Below, piece after piece: positions 7,403 to 16,709 of a stretch of DNA of 64,000 nucleotides. How positions within the stretch are numbered: the first letter of the stretch is position 1; the number at the start of each line of letters is the position of its first letter. A model generated the notes under the pieces. That model was not told the origin of the DNA. It saw only the letters and a list, made by a program, of their open reading frames with translations, and did no database searches. The stretch is from Lujinxingia vulgaris (lineage in GTDB: Bacteria; Myxococcota_A; Bradymonadia; Bradymonadales; Bradymonadaceae), in NCBI RefSeq assembly GCF_007997015.1, contig NZ_VOSM01000001.1, forward strand, positions 1-64,000, written 5' to 3'. A program made the translations under genes and the position numbers.

Positions 7403-8281
7403 TTAGCTGGAGGTCAGCGCGGTGGTCGCGCGGATGATCTGGCGGGCGATGTCTTTGCCGGTCGCGCCCTCAATGCCTTCAAGGCCGGGCGATGCGTTGA
7501 CCTCGAGAATCAGGGGGCCGTCGGCGCTCATCAGAAGATCGACGCCGGCGATGCCCAGGCCCAGCGTGTTGGTTGCGCCCAGGGCGATCTCGCGCAGCTC
7601 AGCGCTTAAGTCAACGGCGCGTGCCGAGCCGCCGCGATGCAGGTTCGCCCGAAACTCCCCCGGCGCCGCGTGGCGTTCCATCGCCCCCACCACCTCGCCG
7701 GCCACCACGAAGACGCGCAGATCTTTGCCTGCGCTCTCCCCGATGTAGCGCTGCAGGAGCACCTCCTCGTTGAGCGACCACAGCGTCTCCACCGTCGAGC
7801 GCAACGCTTCAATGGTGTCGCAGCGGATCACGCCCACCCCGTGGGAGCCCTTGATGAGCTTGATGATGATGGGAAGCCCGCCGAGCTGGTCGACGGTCTC
7901 TTCGAGTCGCTCGGCGTGGTAGAGGCTCACCGTCGGTGGCACGGGCAGGCCAGCGATCGCCAGATGTTGAATCGAGCGCAGCTTATCGCGGCAGCGCTCG
8001 ATCGCCGCGCTCGTATTGAGTGTGACCACACCGCGGGCCTGAAGAAGATCGAGGAGCACAAGCCCGGCGCGGGTCTGCGAGGCCCCGAAACGCGGAATCG
8101 CCGCGTCAAATCCCTCCATGCGCAACCCTTCGGTGCTGATCAGCGTCCCTTTGAGGTCGACCCCGGTGGTGCATCGACGCGGGTGCAGAAAACGCACGTC
8201 GTGACCGGCCTTTCGGGCGGCTTCCCACAGGCGGCGAGTGGAGTAGAGGTTGCGATTGGTGGAGATCAACGCCAGCTTCAC
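7403..8281 (-). CDS. rimK: RimK-family ATP-grasp ligase
   Basis: A 292-residue ATP-grasp enzyme that joins a carboxylate to an amine with ATP. RimK itself adds glutamates to ribosomal protein S6, while relatives make amino-acid-modified cofactors or peptides. Family features visible are the N-terminal 'MKLALISTNRNLYSTRRL', 'DAAIPRFGASQTRAGL', 'CRDKLRSIQHLAIAGLPVP', the ATP-binding stretch 'PIIIKLIKGSHGVGV', 'LLQRYIGESAGKDLRVFVV' and the metal-binding C-terminal 'GPLILEVNASPGLEGIE'. Length is normal for RimK. The start overlaps the stop of the upstream Ser/Thr kinase gene by 4 bp, so the two are translationally coupled. Actual substrate is unknown. Confidence 0.85.
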   Translation of the reverse strand: MKLALISTNRNLYSTRRLWEAARKAGHDVRFLHPRRCTTGVDLKGTLISTEGLRMEGFDAAIPRFGASQTRAGLVLLDLLQARGVVTLNTSAAIERCRDKLRSIQHLAIAGLPVPPTVSLYHAERLEETVDQLGGLPIIIKLIKGSHGVGVIRCDTIEALRSTVETLWSLNEEVLLQRYIGESAGKDLRVFVVAGEVVGAMERHAAPGEFRANLHRGGSARAVDLSAELREIALGATNTLGLGIAGVDLLMSADGPLILEVNASPGLEGIEGATGKDIARQIIRATTALTSS

Positions 8282-9606
8282 AGCGGGCCTCCCGAGCTCA
8301 GGGCGAAGAAGATCGCCAGGACAATCAGAAAGGTCAGCAGCGCCACCGAGATAAAGGTCATCGCGCCAAAACCCTGCGCGCGTGGGGTGTTGCTCGGCGG
8401 CGGTGTCAGCGCCGATGGCGGCTGATGCGCCCGGGGCGTCTCGGCACGCTGGCGACGCTCGGCCAGGGCGGCGTAGTCAATGTCCAGCGACTCCCACTGG
8501 TTGGTCTCGGCGATCTCCTCCGGGTCGAGCTCCGGCGGAAGGGGCGTGGCTTTGGGCAGGGGAGAGTCTCCCGGCTCGGCGCTCGTTGCCCGCGGAAAGG
8601 TCGCGCTGAGCGCGTCGTCCGAGAAGAGCGAGCGTGCCGGTGCCTCCAGAGAACGCGTGAGGGCATCGTCATTGGCCAGCTCCAGCGCGGGCTCCAGGGT
8701 GATCGATGCCTCATCAGGCAGGATCGTCTCAAGCGAACCAAAACTCTCGGCCAGCGCCTCCAACGCCTCCTCACAGCTCTGAAAACGTCGCGAGGGCGAC
8801 TTCTCCAGCGCCTTCTCCAACCAGGGCCGCCAGATATCGGGCGCGGCCGAGAGGTCGAAAGGTCGCGGGAACACCAGCTCGTGCATCAACTCATTGCGCG
8901 TTGTGCCTTTGACCAGCCCCTTACCCGTGAGCGCCTCAAAAAGCACAAGCCCCACGCAGAAGATATCCGCGCTGGGCTCCAGCGGGTCGCCGACCACCAT
9001 CTCCGGCGCGGCGTAGCGGGAGGTGCCCACGAAGCTGTTGACGCGCGTCTTCACCAGCGTGACCCCCTCGTCGGGCTCCGCGTTGAGGATGCTGGAGCCC
9101 TTGGCGATGCCGAAGTCCACCAGTTTCAGCTGATCTTCGCCGGCGGCGTCCTGACCAATGAGAATATTTTCGGGTTTGAGATCGCGATGCAGAATCCCCA
9201 CGGTGTGGGAGGCATCGAGCGCACTCAAGAGCTGCGTGCCGATGCGCAACACCCGCTCCGAGGGCAGCGTCCCGTGCTCGGCGATGAGCTCGTGGAGCCC
9301 CTTGCCTTTCACGCGCTCCATGACCAGAAACTCCCCGTACTCCGGGTCGTGGCCAACCTCAAAGACCCGCACGATATGGGGATGGTCGATCGCGCGCAGA
9401 AACTCGGCCTCCTGACGCATGCGCACCACCGCGCGCGGGTCGTTGGCGGTGGCTTCGTGGTGCAGGATCTTCAGCGCAACCTGACGCGGGCCATGACTGT
9501 CGCGCGCGGCGTATACCTCGCCATAGCCGCCCGCGCCCAGGCGATCTTCAATGGCGAAGCGATCGGCAAGGACCGCGCCGGGACTCAGGGATTGAGGGGG
9601 TGTCAT
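8278..9606 (-). CDS. Ser/Thr protein kinase with C-terminal membrane anchor
   Basis: A 442-residue Hanks-type kinase. The catalytic domain fills about residues 15-290: glycine loop 'LGAGGYGEVY', Lys46 in 'VALKIL', 'HRDLKPEN' at 140-147, DFG at 164-166 and 'GTSRYAAPEM' for the activation loop/P+1 site. All catalytic residues are present, so it should be active. A low-complexity acidic and Pro-rich linker follows, and a single transmembrane helix, 'FISVALLTFLIVLAIFFAL', lies near the C-terminus with almost nothing beyond it, so the kinase would be a tail-anchored cytosolic enzyme without an extracellular sensor. It overlaps rimK by 4 bp. Confidence 0.92.
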   Translation of the reverse strand: MTPPQSLSPGAVLADRFAIEDRLGAGGYGEVYAARDSHGPRQVALKILHHEATANDPRAVVRMRQEAEFLRAIDHPHIVRVFEVGHDPEYGEFLVMERVKGKGLHELIAEHGTLPSERVLRIGTQLLSALDASHTVGILHRDLKPENILIGQDAAGEDQLKLVDFGIAKGSSILNAEPDEGVTLVKTRVNSFVGTSRYAAPEMVVGDPLEPSADIFCVGLVLFEALTGKGLVKGTTRNELMHELVFPRPFDLSAAPDIWRPWLEKALEKSPSRRFQSCEEALEALAESFGSLETILPDEASITLEPALELANDDALTRSLEAPARSLFSDDALSATFPRATSAEPGDSPLPKATPLPPELDPEEIAETNQWESLDIDYAALAERRQRAETPRAHQPPSALTPPPSNTPRAQGFGAMTFISVALLTFLIVLAIFFALSSGGPL

Positions 9607-10015
9607 CGCGAACCGGGCGATAGAGCAGAAGAGAGGAAGGCGACGGCACCACAGGGGTCAGGACGCCCCCGGGCTCGCCAGCACTCTATGATGGCGCTCG
9701 CCGGCGGGCCTTTCAAGCTCGATTATGCGCTGCGTCAACCGACCGCGCCCCTTCAGCATGGCACCTGCCGGGCTGGCGAGGCCGGCCTGCTGGCCGCCTT
9801 GACCCCTCGCGCCGGCGCGTGTTAGCGATCGTGGCGGTAGATCCGCCCCCTGTACCGCAGGTCGTCAGCCTCGCGCAGGCCCCGATGTCGGGATGCCGGC
9901 GTCAAAAGAGATGTGGTCCACAGCTCTTTACTGGCGTCACCCTTATGACCGTAGTAAGAAAGAAGCTGGTCCGGGCGAAAGTCCGCGAGTTTTCAGCGTC
10001 CTGGAAGGAGATTGC
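9607..10015. other. Intergenic region between divergent genes
   Basis: A 409-bp stretch separating the minus-strand kinase from the plus-strand receiver-domain gene. It should carry promoters for both, but no clear -35/-10 pair stood out. A 45-codon open frame starting near 9688 has no ribosome-binding site and is not called. Confidence 0.4.
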
Positions 10016-10927
10016 ATGAGCCAGACGGTCCTCGTCGCCGATGACAGCCGCACGATCCGTAAAGTGGTCCAGATGGCGCTTAAAGCTTCGACCTACGACG
10101 TCGTCGGTGTCGGGAGCGCGCGCGAAGCCGTGGAGGCGGCGCAGCAGCGTCCCTCGGTGATCTTGCTCGATTACTACATGCCCGACGGCAGCGGTTACGA
10201 TGTCTGTCGCGCGCTTAAGAATAACGCGGCTACCAGCGCCATCCCGGTCATCATGCTCGGCGGTGGTTATAAGAGCTTCGACGCCCAGATGGCCCGCGAC
10301 TGCGGTGCCTCCCAGGTGGTGATGAAGCCCTTTAAGACCGATGACCTGATCAAGGCCATCGATCAGGCGATCAGCCAGCCGGCCCCGGCCCCGCCGCAGG
10401 CACCCGTGCAACAGGCCGCGGTGCCTCAGGCGCCGGCGCGCACTTTTGCTCAGCCCGACGCCACGCCGATGCCTCCGGCCGCCCCGCAGCGTCAGCCGAT
10501 GAGCGCCGGCAGCCAGCCGCGCATTCCCTCGGCCACCCCGCCGCGCACTCCCTCCGGCAGTCAGCCGCGCATTCCCTCCGGGAGCCAGCCGCGCATCGCC
10601 ACCCCCGATGTCAACGCCTCCTCCCGCCAGCCCTCGCCGGCCTCCACGCCGATGCCCGGTGCAGCGTCCGGCTCGGGCGTGAGCGCGCTGCCGATGGGCC
10701 GCGCCGAGATCGAGAACTTCATCCGCGAAGAGGTCAAGAACGCGGTGCGCGATGAGCTCCCCGGACTTCTGCGTAACGTCATGGGCGAGGTTTTTCAGCA
10801 GAAGGTGCTCCCGAAGCTCCTTCAGCACAGCGACGACAAGATCCAGGAGACCCTCGACGCCCAGCTCTCCGAGCGGATCACCCGCCAGGTACGCATGGAG
10901 CTCGAGCGACTGCTCAGCGAGGAGTAA
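10016..10927 (+). CDS. RomR-like response regulator with Pro-rich linker
   Basis: A 303-residue protein; ATG 10016 is chosen because GGAAGGAG ends 5 nt upstream and the receiver domain starts at once. Residues 3-118 form a REC domain with acidic pair D9/D10, phosphoacceptor D52 ('LLDYYMP') and K104 ('VMKPF'). The conserved Thr/Ser that follows beta-4 is replaced by Gly ('VIMLGGGY', G82). Residues 120-220 are a Pro/Ala-rich linker with repeated 'SQPRIPS' units, and about 225-303 form a charged helical C-terminus starting 'GRAEIENFIREEVK'. This order (receiver, Pro-rich linker, acidic helical tail) is that of RomR, the cell-polarity regulator of Myxococcus gliding and twitching. The similarity is architectural; orthology is not shown. 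It is a single-gene unit with its own terminator. Confidence 0.7.
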   Translation: MSQTVLVADDSRTIRKVVQMALKASTYDVVGVGSAREAVEAAQQRPSVILLDYYMPDGSGYDVCRALKNNAATSAIPVIMLGGGYKSFDAQMARDCGASQVVMKPFKTDDLIKAIDQAISQPAPAPPQAPVQQAAVPQAPARTFAQPDATPMPPAAPQRQPMSAGSQPRIPSATPPRTPSGSQPRIPSGSQPRIATPDVNASSRQPSPASTPMPGAASGSGVSALPMGRAEIENFIREEVKNAVRDELPGLLRNVMGEVFQQKVLPKLLQHSDDKIQETLDAQLSERITRQVRMELERLLSEE

Positions 10928-10959
10928 GGCAGGCGACTGCCGCTTCTGGCGACGCATTC

Positions 10960-10995
10960 GGCCCGAGGCTTGAGAGAGCCTCGGGCCTTTTTTTT
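10960..10995 (+). terminator. Rho-independent terminator
   Basis: An 11-bp perfect stem GGCCCGAGGCT/AGCCTCGGGCC with a 6-nt loop is followed by eight T residues. It lies 33 bp after the stop codon of the receiver-domain gene and ends that transcription unit. Confidence 0.95.
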
Positions 10996-11184
10996 GCGCC
11001 GCGCGCCGCCGAGCCCGATCGGCTCAGCGGCGCATCCCCGGCCAACTTCTCAGGCCTCGGCGCTTGCCGGGCGAAAGTCTCAGCGCTCTCCCTTGCTGGA
11101 CGCCCGGGCTGCGACTAAGAAGAGAACGCCAAGAATTGACCACCGTTAATGTGAACGAATTTCCACAGCCAGTGAGTGCGCTTC

Positions 11185-13986
11185 ATGAAAGTCGATGAGA
11201 CCTACGACCCGACCCGGGTGGAATCCGACTGGTACGAGTTCTGGACCGAGAAGGGCTTCTTTAAGGCCGACGCTACGAGCGAAAAGCCGCCCTACACGAT
11301 CATGATCCCGCCGCCCAACGTCACCGGCAGCCTGCACATGGGCCACGCCCTCTTTGTGACGCTGCAGGACCTGCTCATCCGCTGGAAGCGCATGCAGGGC
11401 TACGAGGCGCTCTGGCTTCCGGGAACCGACCACGCCGGCATCGCCACCCAGGTCATGGTCGAGCGCCAGCTGGCGAAAGAGGGCACCGATCGCCACGAGC
11501 TGGGTCGTGAGGCCTTTATCGAGCGGGTCTGGGATTGGAAGCGTGAGCACGGCGGCCGCATCATCGATCAGCTCAAGCATATGGGCGCCTCCTGCGACTG
11601 GGATCGCGAGCGTTTTACCCTCGATGAGGGCCTGAGCAAGGCGGTGCGTGAGGCCTTTGTGACCCTCTTTGAGCAGGGCCTTATCTACCGCGCCGAGCGC
11701 ATGGTCGACTGGGATCCGGTGGGTCAGACGGTGCTCTCGGATCTGGAGGTCGATCGCGAAGAGGAGCCCGGCAAGTTCTGGTACATGCGCTACCCGCTGG
11801 CCGACGGCTCCGGTCATATCGTGGTCGGAACCACGCGCCCCGAGACGATGCTCGGCGACACCGCCGTGGCCGTGCACCCTGACGATGAGCGCTACGCCTC
11901 GATGATCGGCAAGATGATCGATCTTCCCATCGTCGGCCGTCAGATCCCCATCATCGCCGACACCGTGCTCCCCGACCCGGAGAAGGGCACCGGCGCCGTC
12001 AAAGTTACCCCGGCCCACGACCCCAACGACTTTGAGTGCGGCAAGCGCCACGATCTGGAGCTGATTCAGGTCATCGGCTTCGACGCGAAGATGATCTCGC
12101 CGGCTCCCGAAGACTTCGTGGGGCTGGACCGCTATGAGGTGCGCAAGCTCGTCATCCAGCGTTTTGAGGAGCTGGGACTGCTTGAGAAGATCGAAGATCG
12201 TCCCTTTGCGCCGGGCCGAAGCTCGCGCACCGGCGTGATTGTCGAGCCGCTCCCGATGTTGCAGTGGTTCGTCAAGGGCAAGCCCCTGGCCGACCCGGCG
12301 ATCGAGGCCGTGGAGAGCGGTCAGACCGAGATCATCCCCGAGGTCTGGAAGAAGACCTATGACCACTTCATGTACAACATCCGCGACTGGTGCATCAGCC
12401 GCCAGCTGTGGTGGGGCCACCAGATCCCGGCCTGGTACTGCCAGGAGTGCGACGAGGTCATCGTCACTCGCCATGACCCGACCACCTGCACCGCCTGCGG
12501 CAGCTCGAACATCAAGCGCGACGAAGACGTGCTCGACACCTGGTTCTCCAGCGCGCTCTGGCCCTTCTCCACGCTGGGCTGGCCGGAGAAGACCCCGGAG
12601 CTCGAAAAATTCTATACGACTCAGGTGCTCGAAACCGGCTTCGATATTCTGTTTTTCTGGGTCGCCCGCATGATGATGATGGGCATTCACTTCATGGGTG
12701 AAGTTCCCTTCGAGAAGGTCTTTTTGCACGCGATGGTGCGCGATGCCGAAGGCCGCAAGATGTCGAAGACCAGCGGCAATGTCATCGACCCGCTGCATAT
12801 GATCTACGGAGCGAAGGCCGAGGAGCTCGACCCGACGATTCACGCCGAGCTCCTGCGTCAGTACCCCGAGGGCGTCGATCCGCAGGGGGCCGACGCGCTG
12901 CGCTTCACCCTGGCGATCTATGCGGCTCAGGGCCGCGACGTGAAGCTCGACATCAAGCGCATCGAGGGCTACCGCGCCTTCCTCAACAAGTTGTGGAACG
13001 GGGCGCGTTTTGCGCTGATGAACCTCAAAGACTTCGAGCCCGCCGCCTACACCACCTTCGATGGGGACTGGCAAGATGGCGAGGCGCCTTTCGACCTCTC
13101 GGCCATCTCCACCGCTGATAAGTGGATCCTCGCGCGCCTCAACGACACGATTGAGACCGTGGAGAACGCGCTCGAGGGCTTCCGCTTCAACGAGGCTGCC
13201 CAGGAGCTTTACCACTTTGTGTGGGGCGCCTTCTGCGACTGGTACATCGAGCTCATCAAGCCCACCCTATATGAGGATGGCGAGGAGTTCGCCGCTCGCG
13301 GCAACGCCACCCGTGGGGTGCTGCTGTACACGCTGGATGTGATCCTGCGACTGATGCACCCGATCGCCCCCTACATCACCGAAGATATCTGGCAGTCGCT
13401 TCCGCGCGGTGAAGGTGGGCCCGAGAGCGTGATGGTGAGCACCTGGCCGAAGGTGCGGCCGGAGCTGGCCTTTGCTGATGAGCGCGCCTCGATGGAGACG
13501 CTCATCGAGCTTATCACCGCCATTCGCGCGATTCGTGGCGAGACCAATGTTAAGCCGGGTCAGACCATCGAAGACGTTTATTTCGTGACCGAAGACGCCG
13601 AGCAGGCCCGCCTCATCGAGGCCGGTGCGGCGTATATTCAGCGCCAGGCCCGCGTCGACGCGGTGCGTGTGGTGGGTCGCGAAGAAGGCAACGCGCTCAG
13701 CGCTGCGGCCACCGCGGTGGCTGCCGGCGTCGACATCCGCATTCCGCTGGCCGGCCTTATCGACATTGAGGAGGAGCGCGCGCGCATCTCCAAAGAGCTC
13801 GACCGGGTGCGCGACGACATCGCCTTTGTCTCCAAAAAACTCGGCAACGAGAAGTTCGTGGCCAAGGCGCCCGAGGCGATCGTCGCCAAAGAACGCGAGA
13901 AGTTGGCGGCATACCAGGAGGAGCTCGCGACGTTAGAGAAGAGCCTGGCCGAGATTGAGGCGCTGGCCGCCTCCAACCAGGCCTGA
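11185..13986 (+). CDS. valS: Valyl-tRNA synthetase
   Basis: A 933-residue class I aminoacyl-tRNA synthetase that charges tRNA-Val with valine. ATG 11185 aligns with the E. coli N-terminus (ETYNP-like); GTG 11176 is an in-frame alternative, and neither start has a strong ribosome-binding site. Motifs seen: the HIGH signature as HMGH (51-54) within 'PPPNVTGSLHMGHA', the editing domain with 'GTTRPETMLGDTAVAVHP', KMSKS as KMSKT (525-529), the zinc-like 'CTACG' pair, and a C-terminal coiled coil ending 'LEKSLAEIEALA'. Length and order are standard. The next gene starts 33 bp after the stop, so it may be co-transcribed. Confidence 0.97.
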   Translation: MKVDETYDPTRVESDWYEFWTEKGFFKADATSEKPPYTIMIPPPNVTGSLHMGHALFVTLQDLLIRWKRMQGYEALWLPGTDHAGIATQVMVERQLAKEGTDRHELGREAFIERVWDWKREHGGRIIDQLKHMGASCDWDRERFTLDEGLSKAVREAFVTLFEQGLIYRAERMVDWDPVGQTVLSDLEVDREEEPGKFWYMRYPLADGSGHIVVGTTRPETMLGDTAVAVHPDDERYASMIGKMIDLPIVGRQIPIIADTVLPDPEKGTGAVKVTPAHDPNDFECGKRHDLELIQVIGFDAKMISPAPEDFVGLDRYEVRKLVIQRFEELGLLEKIEDRPFAPGRSSRTGVIVEPLPMLQWFVKGKPLADPAIEAVESGQTEIIPEVWKKTYDHFMYNIRDWCISRQLWWGHQIPAWYCQECDEVIVTRHDPTTCTACGSSNIKRDEDVLDTWFSSALWPFSTLGWPEKTPELEKFYTTQVLETGFDILFFWVARMMMMGIHFMGEVPFEKVFLHAMVRDAEGRKMSKTSGNVIDPLHMIYGAKAEELDPTIHAELLRQYPEGVDPQGADALRFTLAIYAAQGRDVKLDIKRIEGYRAFLNKLWNGARFALMNLKDFEPAAYTTFDGDWQDGEAPFDLSAISTADKWILARLNDTIETVENALEGFRFNEAAQELYHFVWGAFCDWYIELIKPTLYEDGEEFAARGNATRGVLLYTLDVILRLMHPIAPYITEDIWQSLPRGEGGPESVMVSTWPKVRPELAFADERASMETLIELITAIRAIRGETNVKPGQTIEDVYFVTEDAEQARLIEAGAAYIQRQARVDAVRVVGREEGNALSAAATAVAAGVDIRIPLAGLIDIEEERARISKELDRVRDDIAFVSKKLGNEKFVAKAPEAIVAKEREKLAAYQEELATLEKSLAEIEALAASNQA

Positions 13987-14019
13987 GTTCACTCCGGAGC
14001 AAGCGCGTGCGAGTCAGGG

Positions 14020-14781
14020 ATGTCGCAGCAGAATCTATGGAAGGATAAAAATGGTGGTCGCCCCCGGCGCGGGCAGCTCGTCCTTGGCGAGCTGCCCGCC
14101 GGGCTGCACCTCTCGGTACCTGAGGCTCAGGCGCTGCATAAGGCGCTCGAAGCGCGCCTGGGCGCGGTGGTGCTCGTGCTCACCGATAACCGCCGCCGCA
14201 TGGTCAGCGCGCGCCGCATGGGCACGCGCATTGAACTTCGCGCCCACCACATGTTTGTGGGCTGTGAGGCCGAGGTCATCGATGCGCTGGCCCGGTTGGC
14301 CCTGCGCGCCGAAGGCCTCAATGAGGCCCGCGCTACCATTCGCGACTACATCTCGCGCAACCGCGACACGATCCGCTTTGAGGTTGATGAAGATCAGCTT
14401 CAGGCACGCGGCCGCGTCCACGACCTGCAGGCAATGCTCGATCGCTGGCGCGCGCGCTTCCCGGTCGAAGAACTCGCCGACATCGTGATCACCTGGGGGC
14501 GCTACGGACGCGGGAGGAGGTCGATTCGATTCGGCAGTTTCGACTTCGATCGGCGCATGATCCGCATTCATCCGGTGCTCGATCAGGCCTGGGTGCCGGA
14601 TTATTTTGTGGAGTTTGTGGTGTACCATGAGCTGCTCCACGCGCTCTTTCCGCCCCGGCAAACGGCGACCCGGCGCGTGGTGCACACCCCGCGCTTTCGC
14701 GAGATGGAGGCGCGTTTTCCGCGCTACGCCGAGGCCATGGCCTGGGAACAACATAACCTGCCCCGACTTCTGGACCGATGA
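14020..14781 (+). CDS. SprT/M48-like zinc metalloprotease
   Basis: A 253-residue protein whose C-terminal third carries the zinc-binding HExxH motif as 'YHELLHALFP' and a third ligand in 'HTPRFREMEARFPRYAEA'. This H-E-L-L-H plus H-x-P-x-F arrangement is that of SprT-like and DUF45-type minigluzincins. A preceding 'IRIHPVLDQAWVPDYFVEFV' also matches SprT-like folds. The N-terminal half contains 'LHLSVPEAQALHKALEARLG', which I do not recognise. There is no signal peptide, so the protein is probably cytosolic. Its stop overlaps the start of the next gene (ATGA, 14778-14781), indicating co-translation with the cytochrome fusion. Substrate is unknown. Confidence 0.75.
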   Translation: MSQQNLWKDKNGGRPRRGQLVLGELPAGLHLSVPEAQALHKALEARLGAVVLVLTDNRRRMVSARRMGTRIELRAHHMFVGCEAEVIDALARLALRAEGLNEARATIRDYISRNRDTIRFEVDEDQLQARGRVHDLQAMLDRWRARFPVEELADIVITWGRYGRGRRSIRFGSFDFDRRMIRIHPVLDQAWVPDYFVEFVVYHELLHALFPPRQTATRRVVHTPRFREMEARFPRYAEAMAWEQHNLPRLLDR

Positions 14782-16508
14782 TGGTGACGATGGAACTTCC
14801 CGCCCGTTTTGCGCTCTGCGCGCTCCTCTCGACCACCGCGCTTCTGGGGGCCTGTGAGCGCGACACCCCTCCGGAAGATGGCTCGCAGAGCGGCGAGGAG
14901 GCCGAGGTCCCCGAGGAGGAGACCATCACCGAGCAGGAAGATCCGGTGGAGCTGATCGAGCCCTCCGCTCTGGGGCCGAAGGCCCCGGCGATTTACTTTA
15001 CGACCGGGCTCAAAGGTTACACCGAGCCCTGCGGCTGCACCGCCGATGTGCTGCTCGGCGGCATCGATCGCATCACCGCTTTTGTGGAAGACTCCCGCGC
15101 CCTGCACCCCGACACCTTGATGATCGACGGCGGCGACTGGCTCTTTGAATACGCGAGCATCGAGCCGCATATGGAGCCCCAGGAGCGCGCCAAGGCCGAT
15201 GTGCTGGCCGCAGCGCATAAGTCGATGGGCACGCTCTTCTCGGTGCCCGGCCCCCGCGATCTGGCGCTCGGTGTGGACTTTTATCTGGAGAAGATGAACC
15301 TGGCCGGCATGGTCCCGCTCTCCGCCAACCTCACATTGCATGAGACGACCCCGAAGGCGACCCACGTGGCCGAGCTCGGTGAGTGGACGGTGGGCTTTGT
15401 GGGGCTGACCCAGCCTGCGCTCGTCGAGGAGGTCTACCAGGTTGAAGCGCGCGATGAGGAGGCGGCGCTGCGTCAGGCGCTGAGCCAACTTCCCGAGGTT
15501 GACGCCACCGTGCTTGTCTACCAGGGATCGCCCGAGCGCGCCGATGAGCTTGCGGATTTGGCCGGCATCGATTTTGTGATCCAGGGGCACAACCCCGAAA
15601 AACGCGTCGACGCGGTGGCGCTCGACGAGGACACCTTCCTGCTCGAAGCCTACGACCAGGGGCGCTACGTGGGCCGGCTCAAACTCTACGGGCCGGATGC
15701 CGAGGGCGACTTTGTCGACGCGCGCTCCGCCAGCGCCGAGGAGCGCGAGGCGCTGCGCACCCAGATCGAACATGTGGAGGGAAACATCAGCCTGCTCGAT
15801 GTGCGCACCGGCGGCGAGGAGACCCCGCTGCGTAAGCGACTCCAGGAGCGGGTCGACGGTCTCAAAGACGAGCTCGCGCGCCTGGAGCGCGAGGGCTTTG
15901 AGATCCCCGAGCAGGGGAGGGCGTTCCTCTTTGAGGCCGTCGATATGCAGCCGGGCTACCGCCTGGACGACGCCATTAAGAAAGCCCGTGAAGACTTCAA
16001 CGCCGACCTCGCCAGGCTTAACGCCCAGGTGGAGCGCGAGGTGATTCCGGTCGAAGATGGCGAGCCCTTCTACATTGGCACCGCGCAGTGCGCGACCTGC
16101 CACGTGCAGGCCCACGACTTCTGGGAGGGCACCGACCACGCCTCAGCGGTGGCCACGCTGGGGGAGCGTAACAAGGCCTTCGACCAGAGCTGCATCGGTT
16201 GCCACGTGGTGGGCTGGGAGAAGCCCGGGGGCAGTGTGCTCGGAAAGATCACGTATGAGGCCGAGCTCGGCGGCACGACCTTCACCAAAGATCTGAACAA
16301 CGTCGGCTGTGAGAGCTGCCACGGGCCGGGCTCCCAGCATCGCCTGCAGCCGCTCGACGCCAGCGGCACGCCCCAGCACATCCTGCGCAAGCCCACCGAG
16401 GAGGCCTGCGCCACCTGCCACGTCGAGGAGCACTCGCCACGCTTTGATTTTGATGTCTACGTGCGCCAGATCACCGGTGAGGGGCATAGCTACTCGGGCG
16501 CGCCCTGA
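14778..16508 (+). CDS. Lipoprotein: metallophosphoesterase-like domain fused to tetraheme cytochrome c
   Basis: A 576-residue exported protein. Signal peptide with Cys26 in 'LLGAC' implies lipid anchoring. Residues 70-310 resemble the 5'-nucleotidase/UshA metallophosphoesterase fold: 'YTEPCGCTADVLLGGIDRI' with a CGC pair, 'MIDGGDW', 'LSANL', and 'IQGHNPEK' in place of GHTH. The usual first DxH motif is missing, so the site is altered and may not be hydrolytic. Residues 320-425 are a charged helical linker. Residues 430-560 carry four CxxCH heme sites at C438, C472, C511 and C544, in the cytochrome c554-like pattern with 'GCESCHGPGSQH'. I infer a periplasmic electron carrier or an enzyme coupled to one. 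The last three heme sites are fully intact. Translation is coupled to the upstream metalloprotease gene. Confidence 0.8.
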   Translation: MMVTMELPARFALCALLSTTALLGACERDTPPEDGSQSGEEAEVPEEETITEQEDPVELIEPSALGPKAPAIYFTTGLKGYTEPCGCTADVLLGGIDRITAFVEDSRALHPDTLMIDGGDWLFEYASIEPHMEPQERAKADVLAAAHKSMGTLFSVPGPRDLALGVDFYLEKMNLAGMVPLSANLTLHETTPKATHVAELGEWTVGFVGLTQPALVEEVYQVEARDEEAALRQALSQLPEVDATVLVYQGSPERADELADLAGIDFVIQGHNPEKRVDAVALDEDTFLLEAYDQGRYVGRLKLYGPDAEGDFVDARSASAEEREALRTQIEHVEGNISLLDVRTGGEETPLRKRLQERVDGLKDELARLEREGFEIPEQGRAFLFEAVDMQPGYRLDDAIKKAREDFNADLARLNAQVEREVIPVEDGEPFYIGTAQCATCHVQAHDFWEGTDHASAVATLGERNKAFDQSCIGCHVVGWEKPGGSVLGKITYEAELGGTTFTKDLNNVGCESCHGPGSQHRLQPLDASGTPQHILRKPTEEACATCHVEEHSPRFDFDVYVRQITGEGHSYSGAP

Positions 16509-16709
16509 GGGGCGGGAAAGCGCTTGCGACACCCCTGTGATTGTGGGACTTTTCGGGGGTGTGAATGAGGTCTACGTCGACCCCCGGCCGAGCCCGACAT
16601 CCACCGGCGCTGCCCGCGTCGCCGGTGCGATCTGGGCCTGCCGGTGCACGTGATCTGAGAGCCCGGTACGCATCCCGCGGCTCAACCCCCGCCCGGGATG
16701 GGGACGGCT

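Noticed and set aside
9688..9825. Small 45-codon open frame in the intergenic region
   Set aside because: No ribosome-binding site and no recognisable product.
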